Shown here: one piece after another, positions 1 through 9,182 of the stretch
Layout of the letters: every line of letters begins with the position of its first letter
Numbering within the stretch: position 1 is the stretch's first letter
DNA from: Vulgatibacter incomptus
GTDB lineage: Bacteria; Myxococcota; Myxococcia; Myxococcales; Vulgatibacteraceae
DNA length: 64,000 nt
NCBI RefSeq assembly: GCF_001263175.1
Contig: NZ_CP012332.1
Span: 4,050,220-4,114,219, forward strand
Direction of reading: 5' to 3'
The notes under the pieces: generated by a model
Told to the model about the DNA's origin: nothing
Seen by the model: the letters and a program-made list of their open reading frames with translations, nothing else
The model's database searches: none
Made by a program: the position numbers and the translations under genes

Positions 1-1880
1 TTCGGCGGCACAGGCCCGCAGGGCAGCAGCGAGAGTCCCGCGACCTCGGTGCTCTTCAGGGCGTCCTCCAGCCGCGCCTCGCCCACCAGCAGCGTCGAGA
101 GGCCGCGCTCGTTCGACACGCCCACCGCGCGGTGCAGGCGCGGGCGGCGCATGTCCGTGTCGATCAGCAGGACCTTTGCGCCGTTCTGCGCCATCGCCAC
201 CGAGAGGTTCAGCGCCACCGACGACTTGCCCTCCTGCGGGCTCGTCGACGTCACCATGATCCGGCGCTGCTCCCTGTCCGGCGACATGAAGAGCACGTTC
301 GTGCGCACCGAGCGGATCGCCTCCGCCTGCGCCGACTTCGGGTTGCGCGCCACGAACATGTCCCGCGCCGGGTCGTCCGTGCGGTCGTCGGCCTTCGCCC
401 CCGCAGGCGCCAGCGTCGGCAGCATCCCGAGGAAGGGCACCTGAAGCACCTGCTCGATCTCGTCCTCGCTCTTCAGCGTGTTGTCGAGCATCTCCGCGAG
501 GTACGCCGCGCCTACGCCGCCGAAGAGGCCCAGGAGCAGCGAGAGCGCCAGCACCAGCGCCGGCCTCGGCTTCACCGGCTTCAGCGGCGCCACCGCGGCG
601 TCCAGGAGGCGGACGTTGTTCGCCTTCATCATCACCGCGAGGTCCGCGTCCTTCAGGCGGGAGAGCACCAGGTTGTAGAGGCGCTCGTTGTTCGACTGGT
701 CGCGCTCCAGCTTGCGCTGATCGATCTCCCTCTTGTTCACCTCGAAGGCCTCGGCCTTCAGGCCCTCGATCAGCTGCTCCAGCGACGCCTGCGTGCCCAG
801 GAGCTCGCGGTGCTCCGAGCGCAGCGACGCCACCGTCGTGCCCATCTCGTCCACGATCCGGGCCTGCAGCTTCGAGAGCTTCTCCTGCGACGCCAGGCGG
901 GCAGGGTGCTTCTCCAGGTAGCGCTCCTCGATCGCCGTCGCCTCGCCCTCGAGCTTCGCGTACTCGTTCCGGAGGTTCGAGAGCATCTGGTTCGCCGCCA
1001 CCATCCGCAGCTTGCGCGCCCAGAGCGGATCCGAGGGGCTCTCCTTCTTCGCCCGATCCGCCTCCGCGATCGCCGACTCCAGCTCCGCCCGCCGCGACAT
1101 CACCTGCGTCAGCGACTCCGACAGGGTGTTCAGGCGCTTCGAGAGGATGCTCTGGCGGTCCTCCAGCGAGGTGGAGAGGATGTCGTTCTCCTTGCGGAAG
1201 TCGTAGAGCTTCAGCTCGGAGGCCTCCAGCTTCGACTTCAGGTCCGCCATCTGGTCCGCCAACCAGGCGGAAGCAGCGCGGGTGCCCTCCATCCGGCGGT
1301 CCAGATTGCTCTCGACGTAGGCCTCCACCACCGCGTTCGCGAGCTCCGCCGCGCGGGCGGGATCGCGGTCGTCCACAGTGATCTGCGTGAGCTGGGAGTT
1401 CTTCACCGGCTCGATCCGCAGGGCGTCCGAGAGCACTTCAACCGGGACGATTTTCTCCAGCGCCTGCGCGCGCTTGTCGGGATCCTCGATGTTCGCCACG
1501 CCGAGGAAGTCGAGGTCGCGGTCCAGACCCTTCTTGTCCACGACGCGCTGCAGCACCTCGCGCGAGGCGAGGACCTTGTACTGGGTCTCCAGGAAGTCCT
1601 TGTTCGACCAGTAGTCCGTGCCGGCGAAGTCCACCTGCTCGGTCTTGTCGCCCAGCAGGCGGGACGAGGACGACTCGATGATGATCGAGCTCTGCGCTCG
1701 GTAGACCTTCGGCGAAACGAGGAGGAAGCCGGCGCCGGCGAGGAGCGCCGCCAGCGTCACGCCCCCGATGAGCCAGGCGCGCTTGCGGAGGATCTTCAGG
1801 TGCTCGCGAAGATCGATCTCCAGCTCCGCCCCCGCCTCCTGGGCTGGGGCGGACCACTTCTGCTCGGCTCCTGGGTTCAT
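1..1880 (-). CDS. Wzc/ExoP-type polysaccharide tyrosine autokinase, 3' end missing
   Basis: This inner-membrane co-polymerase fused to a bacterial tyrosine kinase controls chain length and export of surface polysaccharide. About 626 codons are visible before the window edge. From the ATG at 1880 (preceded by GGAAGGAA), a Wzz domain begins with a membrane segment near residues 34-54, followed by a long coiled coil (about 180-400), a second membrane segment (about 445-465), and the start of the kinase with Walker A SPQEGKSS and Walker A' VLLIDTDMRRP. The C-terminal tyrosine cluster would lie outside the window. It is transcribed away from the biosynthesis genes that begin at 2679 but clearly belongs to the same locus. 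No Wza-type outer-membrane exporter is visible. The family call is firm. The polymer it serves is inferred from the neighbours. Confidence 0.93.
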   Translation of the reverse strand, partial: MNPGAEQKWSAPAQEAGAELEIDLREHLKILRKRAWLIGGVTLAALLAGAGFLLVSPKVYRAQSSIIIESSSSRLLGDKTEQVDFAGTDYWSNKDFLETQYKVLASREVLQRVVDKKGLDRDLDFLGVANIEDPDKRAQALEKIVPVEVLSDALRIEPVKNSQLTQITVDDRDPARAAELANAVVEAYVESNLDRRMEGTRAASAWLADQMADLKSKLEASELKLYDFRKENDILSTSLEDRQSILSKRLNTLSESLTQVMSRRAELESAIAEADRAKKESPSDPLWARKLRMVAANQMLSNLRNEYAKLEGEATAIEERYLEKHPARLASQEKLSKLQARIVDEMGTTVASLRSEHRELLGTQASLEQLIEGLKAEAFEVNKREIDQRKLERDQSNNERLYNLVLSRLKDADLAVMMKANNVRLLDAAVAPLKPVKPRPALVLALSLLLGLFGGVGAAYLAEMLDNTLKSEDEIEQVLQVPFLGMLPTLAPAGAKADDRTDDPARDMFVARNPKSAQAEAIRSVRTNVLFMSPDREQRRIMVTSTSPQEGKSSVALNLSVAMAQNGAKVLLIDTDMRRPRLHRAVGVSNERGLSTLLVGEARLEDALKSTEVAGLSLLPCGPVPP

Positions 1881-1959
1881 CGCGCGCTTCCTTCCCCGCC
1901 CCCGGGCGCGGGATAGTCCAAAATCGCGCTTTTACCTGGGAGGGGGTAGCGGCGCAACC

Positions 1960-2440
1960 GGTGGTGTCGTCGACGGCGGAAGGGCTACCGCCTTGTTCGG
2001 CCGGGCGGAACGCCCATGCCATCAGCCGTGGCGCGGGCCTGGCGCTCGTCGAGCACCACCGGCGTGTACTCAGGCACGAGCCGCTGGAGGTCAGCGGCAA
2101 GCCCGCGTCCGCCACCGAAAGTAGCCGCAGGATCGCGTCAGGCAGGCCGGTGAAGAAGATCGGCCGGACCTTGCCGATGAACATCTTCGGGTGCCGGGCC
2201 TCGGGGCCAGGATCTCGCGGCCATGTTTGCCCGGGTCGTCGTCCAGGAAGCCCACCGGCTGGACCCCGAGGACCGGACGCAGGGCAGTCTCCCGCGCCAC
2301 CACCAAACCCACCATCCCGGCGCCAATCCAGCATGGTGGATTGGCGTCGGCGGCCCAATGCACAGCGATCGATCTCTGCGGCAAGCAAAAGCCCTGCGGC
2401 CTCCGCACAGCGGCACGCATCCGACAGTGCTCAGGTTTAG
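1960..2440 (-). pseudogene. Remnant of CapD/EpsC-like nucleotide-sugar epimerase/dehydratase
   Basis: Read on the minus strand, the segment from about 2335 to 2225 encodes WIGAGMVGLVVARE followed by GVQPVGFLDDDPGKHGREIL, which is the N-terminal cofactor-binding fold of the CapD/FlaA1/EpsC family. In another frame, directly after a junction near 2205, comes ARHPKMFIGKV. A further frame gives LVPEYTPVVLDERQ, which resembles the extreme C terminus of the same family. The catalytic middle (several hundred residues) is missing and at least one frameshift is present. This is therefore a gene gutted by an internal deletion. The enzymes of this family make UDP-sugar precursors for exopolysaccharide. 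Identification rests on recognised motifs only. Confidence 0.6.
2321..2346. repeat. Perfect 10-bp inverted repeat
   Basis: CGCCAATCCA at 2321-2330 is mirrored by TGGATTGGCG at 2337-2346 across a 6-base loop. It sits inside the CapD-like remnant and interrupts the glycine-rich motif, so it may mark a small rearrangement rather than a functional site. Confidence 0.5.
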
Positions 2441-2678
2441 TTGCGCCATCCCTTGATTATGGGACAGTATTCAAGGGAATACCCTCCTTCTTGCTTTGAG
2501 AATTCGCTCCGAGTAGGGTCCGCCACCGAACAGTTGCCCACCGGGTTGGACGTACCGGTAGGAGACTGGGGGCTCGAAGTGGGGGGTCGCAAGTGAAAGC
2601 GCCCAACGGCAGCGGAGTCGGCGTCTCAGGCCACCGCAGGAACATCCCTGGAGGAGTCGACGAGGGCGGTGCCTCGCG

Positions 2679-3821
2679 ATGAGGACCGCTGCCGTCGCGT
2701 TTGGGTTGTCGCTTGGGATAGCCGCGGTCCTAACGCCTGTCATTCGCCAGTTGGCCCTGCGCTGGGGCTTCGTGGACCACGTCAGCTCGGCCCGGAAGAT
2801 CCACGCGCGGCCGATTCCGCGCCTTGGCGGTGTCGCCATCGTTGCCGCCTTTTTCACTCCGCTTCTGGGCTTGCTCGTCCTCGAGAGCTCGACCGGACGG
2901 ATGTTCCTTGCCGACCAGTCGCGAGCCTTGGGATTGTTCATTGGTGGGGCGGCAATCGCTGCGCTCGGGATCTACGACGACATTCGAGGCGCGAACGCTT
3001 GGGCAAAGCTTTGCATCCAGATCCCCATTGCGCTGTTGATGTTTCAGCTTGGCTTTCGGGTCGAGGTCATCGCCAATCCATTCGGTGAGCCGATTACGCT
3101 TGGGTGGCTGGCGTTGCCGATAACCATGATGTGGATCATCGGTCTCATCAATGCGGTCAATCTGATCGATGGCCTGGATGGCCTCGCGGGAGGCGTGGCG
3201 CTCTTCGCCATAGGCGTGACTTTCATCATCGCCGTGGCTCGGGGACAGCCCCTTATGGTGCTCTTCTCCGCCGCACTGGCAGGAGCCGTGCTGGGGTTCT
3301 TGTTCTACAACTTCAACCCCGCTACGGTTTTCATGGGCGACACGGGGAGCATGTTCCTGGGGTTCGTTCTGGCGACTACCTCCCTACAGGTTAACCAAAA
3401 GTCCTCCACCACGGTCGCACTGCTGATCCCTATCGTCGCGCTCGGCCTCCCAATCTTCGACACGTCGCTCGCCTTCTCACGCCGAATGTTGAGTGGCCGA
3501 TCGCCATTCAGTGCCGACAGAGGCCATGTTCATCACCGCCTACTGGATGCTGGACTCAGCCACAGGCAGGCGGCGCTCGTCCTCTACGGATGCTGTATGG
3601 TCCTTTCCGTAGCAGCATTGACGCTCACGGTGGCAAACAATGTGGTAACGGCCGCGCTCTTAGCCTCCCTTCTCGTTGGAGCCGTCTCGTTTGCGCGAAA
3701 GCTGGGTTACGGGTTCAAACTGGATATGGCTGGGGAGGCAGATAGCTTCGAGGCGAACGTCTTGATGGACGTTAGCGACGTCTCCGCAAAGAATGACGAG
3801 ATCACTCGCGCTACCGGCTAG
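2679..3821 (+). CDS. WecA/MraY-family undecaprenyl-phosphate sugar-1-phosphate transferase
   Basis: This polytopic membrane enzyme transfers a HexNAc-1-phosphate from a UDP-sugar to undecaprenyl phosphate and thus starts polysaccharide repeat-unit synthesis. The 380-residue protein has the family landmarks in order: DHVSSARKIHARP (33-45), the Asp pair D100-D101 in GIYDDIRG, NLIDGLDGLAGG (161-172), the catalytic MGDTGS (219-224) and HVHHRLL (283-289). These match WecA-like members rather than the PglC/WbaP type. About ten hydrophobic helices are evident. The ATG at 2679 is chosen because the hydrophobic N terminus follows at once. The Shine-Dalgarno sequence is weak. It is the first plus-strand gene of the locus, and the UDP-GlcNAc enzymes downstream fit UDP-GlcNAc as donor. 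Confidence 0.93.
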   Translation: MRTAAVAFGLSLGIAAVLTPVIRQLALRWGFVDHVSSARKIHARPIPRLGGVAIVAAFFTPLLGLLVLESSTGRMFLADQSRALGLFIGGAAIAALGIYDDIRGANAWAKLCIQIPIALLMFQLGFRVEVIANPFGEPITLGWLALPITMMWIIGLINAVNLIDGLDGLAGGVALFAIGVTFIIAVARGQPLMVLFSAALAGAVLGFLFYNFNPATVFMGDTGSMFLGFVLATTSLQVNQKSSTTVALLIPIVALGLPIFDTSLAFSRRMLSGRSPFSADRGHVHHRLLDAGLSHRQAALVLYGCCMVLSVAALTLTVANNVVTAALLASLLVGAVSFARKLGYGFKLDMAGEADSFEANVLMDVSDVSAKNDEITRATG

Positions 3822-3982
3822 CGACCCGCATGGGACGTTCGGTTGCCGTGCGGGTGGGGCGGAACCCGCTTGCCCTGCAGAGTCACAGAGAGCCTCGCAT
3901 CCAGAAATATCAAGAGAAACGTCCGCCTCTTTAATGGAGCCGCACGCTTTTAGCTTCGGGCCTTTCTCACTCTGTCGTGGAA

Positions 3983-4010
3983 TTGACGTTTGGTTAGGGA
4001 CGTGTAAAAA
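3983..4010 (+). promoter_or_regulatory. Putative sigma-70 promoter, near-leaderless
   Basis: TTGACG (3983-3988) and TAAAAA (4005-4010) are separated by 16 bases in an AT-rich patch. Transcription would begin around 4016-4018, only a few bases before the ATG at 4022, and no Shine-Dalgarno sequence is visible there. If real, the mRNA of the downstream operon would be almost leaderless. Confidence 0.4.
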
Positions 4011-4021
4011 CCCACCACGAA

Positions 4022-6217
4022 ATGCGCCAGCTTCTTCAGTCCCTAAATGACGGTTCACTTGAGGTCGTCGACGTTCCCGGGCCCAGGCCCAGGCGCGGTT
4101 GCGTCCACGTTGCGAACCTCGCCTCGGTCATCTCGCCAGGGACCGAGAAGCTGATCATGGACCTGGCGTCCAAATCCTTGATTGGTAAGGCGAAAGCTCG
4201 CCCGGACCTCGTGAAAAAGGTCCTGGCCAAGGTCCAGAAGGATGGCCTTTCGGCCGCATATCGGACCGTGACGGCGAAGCTCGGGGAGCCTGTACCGGTC
4301 GGATACGCCTGTTCAGGACGCGTGGTGGCCACCGGGGCCGGGGCCGAGGAGTTTCCAATTGGCAGCCTGGTCGCCTGCGCGGGGGCGGGCTACGCGAACC
4401 ACGCGGAAGAGGTGGTCGTCCCTCGGAACCTAGTCGTTCGGGTTCCCGAGGGCGTCGAGGCCGAGGAGGCCGCGTTCGCCACCCTCGGCGCGATCGCTTT
4501 GCAAGGCGTCCGCATCCACCGGCCGGAGCTCGGAGAGTCCGTTGCGGTGATCGGCCTGGGCTTGTTGGGCCTCCTCACCGTCCAGCTCCTCAATGCCGCC
4601 GGCTGCCGTGTGATTGGCACCGATCCCTCGCCAGCGCGCGTAGATCTCGCCAAGGAGCTCGGTGCGACCGAGGCCTGGGTCCTCAACCGCGAAGACCTCG
4701 TCGACCGTTTCATCGATGCAACCGACGGCTACGGTGTCGACGGTGTCGTCGTAACGGCGTCGACTGCCGACAACGCACCCATGGTTCTGGCCGGCGACAT
4801 CTGCCGGGATCGCGGTCGCGTCACCGTCGTGGGGGCGGTCAGAACGGAGTTCGACCGAAACCTCTATTACAACAAAGAGCTCGAAGTTCGCCTATCGCGC
4901 TCCTACGGACCCGGACGCTATGACCCCGCGTTCGAGGAACGCGGCGTTGAGTATCCGCGAGGCTACGTCCGCTTCACCGAGACCGAGAACCTGCGCAGCT
5001 TCCTGGAACTCGTCGCAGCGAAAAAGGTACGGCTCCAGCCTCTCATCACCCATCGGTACGATTTCGACGACTGCCTGAAGGCCTATGAGATGCTCAAGAG
5101 CGGCTCGGAGCCTTCGATGGGCATCATCCTCCGGTACAGGGGTGAGGTCTCCGCGCCCATCGAGCGCCTGGCCGCGAAGCCGCAGGCGAAGTCCATCGCT
5201 AAGGCGCGGCCTTCAGTCTCGTTCATCGGCGCCGGTGCCTTCGCCCGCGGCGTCCTCCTGCCCGCGTTCAACGGCAAGGTCGACCTCCGGGGCGTCACGA
5301 CGGGCAGAGGCTTCACCGCCGCCTCGGTCGCGAAGGCCTTTCGGTTTGGCACGATCTTCGAGACCTCCTCCGCGATCATCGCGGACCAGGAGACCGACCT
5401 GGTTGTCATTGCGACACGCCACGACACGCATGCGCGCTTGACTGCGGAGGCGCTGGTCGCCCGCAAGCACGTCTTCGTGGAGAAGCCGCTCGCTCTCGAC
5501 TTCGAGGGGCTCGCAGCGGTCGAGGCCGCTGCGGCACGCTCGCCTGGCGTCCTGCAGGTCGGCTTCAATCGGCGATTCGCTCCGATGGCGAAGCAGATGC
5601 GCGAGATGCGCGCCGCGAGCAGTTCGCCGGCGATGCTCTCCATCCGCGTGAATGCTGGCGCCCTTCCGCTTGGCCACTGGACCACGGACGACATCGAAGG
5701 TGGCGGCCGTATGGTTGGGGAGGGCTGCCACTTCGTCGATTTCGCTCGATACATCGTCGGTTCGCCTATCGAGTCGGTGCGGGCGACGGCGATGGGCTTC
5801 GGCCGCGAAGGCACTGCCACGGAGAACTTCCAGACGACGCTGTCGTTCGCCGATGGCTCGGTCGCCACCATTTTTTACACGGCGATCGGCGATGGAAGCT
5901 TCCCGAAGGAGCGGTTTGAGCTCTTCGTCGGCGGGAGCGTCTGCGTCATCGACGATTTCTCGAGCTTCGTGAAAATCGCTGCCGGAAAGAAGCAGAAGAG
6001 CCGCACCCTCGCGAAGGACAAGGGCCACGTTGCGCAGGTGGTCGCGCTGGTCGAGGCCATCAAGCAGGGTGGGGCTCCGCCGATTCCTGTCGAGGAGTTG
6101 TTCGAGGTGAGCCGTGCGACGCTAGCGATGCCGCTCGCGCTTCAGCTTGGAGAAACGGTCCGACTTGCGGACCTGGACGCAGGGGATAGCGCCCCGGCAC
6201 CCGCGATCGCGGGCTAG
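4022..6217 (+). CDS. Bi-domain oxidoreductase: zinc-type dehydrogenase fused to Gfo/Idh/MocA
   Basis: Residues 1 to about 375 form a medium-chain (alcohol dehydrogenase-like) dehydrogenase, including SVISPGTEKL near the N terminus and a nucleotide-binding GLGLLGLLTVQLL around 177. Residues from about 399 form a Gfo/Idh/MocA oxidoreductase with VSFIGAGAFARG and the catalytic-loop EKPLALDFEG near 487. Both halves appear complete, so this is a natural two-enzyme fusion of 731 residues. It probably oxidises and reduces a sugar or nucleotide-sugar intermediate with NAD(P). The substrate is unknown. The next gene, a heparinase-like protein, starts 14 bases downstream. This fusion plus heparinase pair recurs in exopolysaccharide clusters. 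The start is fixed by the conserved MRQLLQSLNDG opening. Confidence 0.9.
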   Translation: MRQLLQSLNDGSLEVVDVPGPRPRRGCVHVANLASVISPGTEKLIMDLASKSLIGKAKARPDLVKKVLAKVQKDGLSAAYRTVTAKLGEPVPVGYACSGRVVATGAGAEEFPIGSLVACAGAGYANHAEEVVVPRNLVVRVPEGVEAEEAAFATLGAIALQGVRIHRPELGESVAVIGLGLLGLLTVQLLNAAGCRVIGTDPSPARVDLAKELGATEAWVLNREDLVDRFIDATDGYGVDGVVVTASTADNAPMVLAGDICRDRGRVTVVGAVRTEFDRNLYYNKELEVRLSRSYGPGRYDPAFEERGVEYPRGYVRFTETENLRSFLELVAAKKVRLQPLITHRYDFDDCLKAYEMLKSGSEPSMGIILRYRGEVSAPIERLAAKPQAKSIAKARPSVSFIGAGAFARGVLLPAFNGKVDLRGVTTGRGFTAASVAKAFRFGTIFETSSAIIADQETDLVVIATRHDTHARLTAEALVARKHVFVEKPLALDFEGLAAVEAAAARSPGVLQVGFNRRFAPMAKQMREMRAASSSPAMLSIRVNAGALPLGHWTTDDIEGGGRMVGEGCHFVDFARYIVGSPIESVRATAMGFGREGTATENFQTTLSFADGSVATIFYTAIGDGSFPKERFELFVGGSVCVIDDFSSFVKIAAGKKQKSRTLAKDKGHVAQVVALVEAIKQGGAPPIPVEELFEVSRATLAMPLALQLGETVRLADLDAGDSAPAPAIAG

Positions 6218-6231
6218 TTGGGGAGAGTTTC

Positions 6232-7911
6232 ATGGTCGCGGCGGGGACATGGATCCGCACCATTGCGGGCCTTCACCCAAAGCAAATCGTCGGTCGGCCG
6301 TCCTACCGGTTGCGCCGGGCGATTGCTCCGCACGTCGCCACGCGGCTGCAGCCTTGGGCGTTTCGCATTCCCGATCTGCCGGGAGTCGCGCTCTCGCCCA
6401 CCGCATTCGGCGACGAGCAGCGGGAAGCCCTGCGTCGCGGCGAGCTCGCGCTGGTGGGCCTCGCAGGGGCATTGCCCGAGGACGCGCCCTACATCCCCGC
6501 CCACGACGATCCTCTTTACGTCTACGAGTTTCACCAGCTCGGATGGTTCGCGGGCGCACTTGCTACGCTCCCCGAGGCGGATCCGCTCCATGGCCGTTTG
6601 ATCGATTGGCTTGACCGCTACCTCGCCTGGGATCATCCCGGCGATTCGCCGTATTGGGACGCTTATCCGTTGGCGTCACGGCTGCTCACGCTGCTTCCGC
6701 TTGCCGCCAGGGGCTTCATCGGCGGAAAGGGAATCGAGCGTGCGCTCGGCGCTTCGGCAGTCGCGATTCTGGGGCTCCAGGAGACGCATCTGCAGGGCAA
6801 CCACCTGCTGCGCAGCCGCGCTGCCGCAGCGGTATCGAGCGTCTTTTTCGAGGGACCCGCTTCCGACAGCGTCGCTGCCTCTGCCTGGACGGCGCTGGTG
6901 CGCGAAGCGAATGCCCAGTTCTGCGCGGACGGCGTACACGAGGAGCGGACGCCGACGTACCACCTCCTCTGTATTAGCGATTTGCTCGTCTGCATCGAGC
7001 TCGCACGAAAAGCGCAAACACCCGCAATCCGTGCCGAGGTCGAAGCGCTGGTCCGCATCGCTGCGCGCGCCCTCGGCGCGCTGGACGTTCTGACCCATGT
7101 CGACGGACGGATCGCCGCTTTCGGCGACAGCGCGCCTGCGTCGTCCCTTCGCTCCGACGACCTGCGTGCATTCGCCGCTGCGGTCGGTATTCGTTCGACT
7201 GGCCTGCTCGACGTGAGCAAGTCCGGAGGCTGGGCGCGTCAGACTGCAGGGACGAGTGGCTATACGCTCCTTCAGTCGTCGGGGCTATCGCTCTTTCTCT
7301 CCCACGGGCCTTTTGGCGCCAAGCATCAACCTGGGCATGCGCATTGCGACCTCTTCGCCTTTGAACTCGACGTCGAGGGAACGCGCATGATCGTCGACCC
7401 GGGCGTGCACGCCTACCACGACACAGAATGGCGACTGCGTTCGCGGGCGTCGTCGGTTCACGCCACGCCGTCCGTCGAGGGCCGCGAGCAGGCGGAGATC
7501 TGGAGCCGCTTCCGGTGCGGCTGGAGGCCAACGGTAGAGCCGGCGCGGTGGGAGGCCAAGCCGAACGGCTGGCGCGTCGACCTACGCGCCGCGGCGTTCG
7601 GACCGAAGCCCATGCCGGTGGAGCGGACGATCGAATTTGCCGGCACCCAAATTCGGTTCGTCGATCGGCTCCCGGTCGAGTTCTCGGTTGCGCTGCCACT
7701 CGCGCCAGATGTCGAGGTTCGGGTCGATTCGCGAGGAGCCTCGCTCGTCCACCCGAAGGCCGCGAAGGGAATCCAGGTCACGCTCGAGAGCGGCACCTTA
7801 GACCTGGAGACCTGCTCGATCTCGCACGCCTTCGGCGCGCGAACGCCCTCGTGCCGCCTGCGCCTGCGCTCGGATGCAGCCGGTCGATTGGGCTGGAGCT
7901 TACAGGCATGA
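6232..7911 (+). CDS. Heparinase II/III-like family protein
   Basis: This 559-residue protein has an alpha/alpha-toroid N-terminal half and a beta-sandwich C-terminal half typical of the heparinase II/III and alginate-lyase superfamily. The conserved signature HAHCDLFAFELDVEG lies near residue 370, followed by VDPGVHAYHDTEWR. Family members cleave uronic-acid polysaccharides by beta-elimination. Inside biosynthetic clusters they may instead trim or modify the polymer. No signal peptide is visible at the N terminus (MVAAGTWIRTIAGLHPKQI), so a cytoplasmic or membrane-associated role is possible. GGGGAGAG precedes the ATG. Its stop overlaps the next start (ATGA at 7908-7911), indicating translational coupling. 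Confidence 0.88.
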   Translation: MVAAGTWIRTIAGLHPKQIVGRPSYRLRRAIAPHVATRLQPWAFRIPDLPGVALSPTAFGDEQREALRRGELALVGLAGALPEDAPYIPAHDDPLYVYEFHQLGWFAGALATLPEADPLHGRLIDWLDRYLAWDHPGDSPYWDAYPLASRLLTLLPLAARGFIGGKGIERALGASAVAILGLQETHLQGNHLLRSRAAAAVSSVFFEGPASDSVAASAWTALVREANAQFCADGVHEERTPTYHLLCISDLLVCIELARKAQTPAIRAEVEALVRIAARALGALDVLTHVDGRIAAFGDSAPASSLRSDDLRAFAAAVGIRSTGLLDVSKSGGWARQTAGTSGYTLLQSSGLSLFLSHGPFGAKHQPGHAHCDLFAFELDVEGTRMIVDPGVHAYHDTEWRLRSRASSVHATPSVEGREQAEIWSRFRCGWRPTVEPARWEAKPNGWRVDLRAAAFGPKPMPVERTIEFAGTQIRFVDRLPVEFSVALPLAPDVEVRVDSRGASLVHPKAAKGIQVTLESGTLDLETCSISHAFGARTPSCRLRLRSDAAGRLGWSLQA

Positions 7912-9182
7912 AGATCCTCTTCGTTTCGCAGTACTATCCGCCCGAATCGAACGCGCCGGCGAACCGCGTGTCCGAGATGGCGAAGGAGTGGGTACGCATA
8001 GGACATGAGGTCACTGTCCTCACCACCTTTCCGAACCATCCTGAGGGCAAGATCTACCCGGGCCACAAAAACGGCCGACCCCAGGTCGAGGAGCGGGATG
8101 GCGTCCGCGTGGTCCGCGTCCCTGTCTACATCGCGGCGAACAAGGGAATCCTCCGGCGCTCGCTCGCGTATCTGTCTTTCTCGATCAGCGCGGCGATCTT
8201 CGGGACCTACCGGATCGAGCGGCCCGACGTCGTAATTGCTACGAGCCCCCAGCTGCTGGTGGGCGTCGCCGGAGCCTGGCTCTCCGCGCGCTTCCGTAGG
8301 CCCTTTGTCCTCGAGATCCGGGACCTCTGGCCCGATTCCATCGTCGCCGTCGGGGCGCTGCGCGAGGGCCACCCGGCACTCCGTATGCTGCGGCGGATCG
8401 AGCACTGGCTCTATCGCCGCGCGGACGCGGTTGCCGTCGTCACAGAGACCTTCAAGGAAATCCTGCAGCAGCGGGGTGTCACACCGGAGCGGATTGCCTT
8501 CCTGCCGAACGGCGTGGACGATGAGCTTTTCCACCCCCGGGAGCTGCCGAATGATCCGACAGGCGAGAACGATCCGCACCCCGGAAAGTTCGTCGTCACC
8601 TTCGCCGGCACCATCGGAATGGCCCACGGGCTAAAGACGGTCCTCGAAGCTGCCGAACTGCTGAAGGACGATCCGGTGGTGCAGTTCCTTGTTGTCGGCG
8701 ATGGCGCTGAGCGGGCCCAGCTCGAAGCAAAAGTCGCAGAGATGAGGCTGACCAACGTGCAATTCAAGGGCCGGGTGCCACGTTCTGCCGTCGCTGGCAT
8801 CCTCCGGCGAACAGACGCGAGCCTAGTCATGCTTCGGCCTTCTCCGGTCTTCGAGACGGTCCTGCCGTCGAAAATGTTCGAAGCCATGGGGACGGCGACG
8901 CCGATCCTCCTCGGCGTTGACGGCGAGGCGCGACGCCTTCTGGAGCGGGCGGACGCGGGCATCCACTTTCCGCCAGGAGACGCTCGCGCGCTCGTCGTCG
9001 CGATCCAGCGGCTCCGGAACGACCGCGACGAAACGGCGCGCCTGGGCAAGAACGGTCTCGCGTACACGTTGGCGAACTATGAGCGAAGGCGAATCGCGGC
9101 CGGATATGAAGGGCTCCTTCGCGAGATTGCCAGCCCGACGGAGCAGCACACGCCGACCAATGTCGTCGTAGGGGGGGGATAA
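7908..9182 (+). CDS. WbuB/WcaI-like family 4 glycosyltransferase
   Basis: This is a cytoplasmic GT-B fold transferase of 424 residues that adds a sugar to the lipid-linked repeat unit. It opens with MKILFVSQYYPPESNAPANR, typical of the WbuB-type GT4 subgroup, and carries LEIRDLWPDSIVAVG near 130 and a nucleotide-sugar-binding region with VLPSKMFEAMGTATPILLG in the C-terminal half. The start is the ATG overlapping the previous stop (ATGA), chosen over upstream in-frame codons that lie inside the heparinase gene. The acceptor and donor cannot be told from sequence. WbuB relatives transfer N-acetylated amino sugars, which would suit the UDP-ManNAc and UDP-HexNAcA enzymes in this locus. Confidence 0.92.
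   Translation: MKILFVSQYYPPESNAPANRVSEMAKEWVRIGHEVTVLTTFPNHPEGKIYPGHKNGRPQVEERDGVRVVRVPVYIAANKGILRRSLAYLSFSISAAIFGTYRIERPDVVIATSPQLLVGVAGAWLSARFRRPFVLEIRDLWPDSIVAVGALREGHPALRMLRRIEHWLYRRADAVAVVTETFKEILQQRGVTPERIAFLPNGVDDELFHPRELPNDPTGENDPHPGKFVVTFAGTIGMAHGLKTVLEAAELLKDDPVVQFLVVGDGAERAQLEAKVAEMRLTNVQFKGRVPRSAVAGILRRTDASLVMLRPSPVFETVLPSKMFEAMGTATPILLGVDGEARRLLERADAGIHFPPGDARALVVAIQRLRNDRDETARLGKNGLAYTLANYERRRIAAGYEGLLREIASPTEQHTPTNVVVGGG

Noticed and set aside
132-1916. Long plus-strand open frame opposite the Wzc-type gene
   Set aside because: Arginine- and histidine-rich nonsense translation caused by high G+C. The opposite strand has clear family motifs and a ribosome-binding site.
3824-3855. 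Seven-base inverted repeat (ACCCGCA/TGCGGGT) after the WecA-like gene
   Set aside because: Short arms, 18-base loop and no T-tract. Not strong enough to call a terminator.
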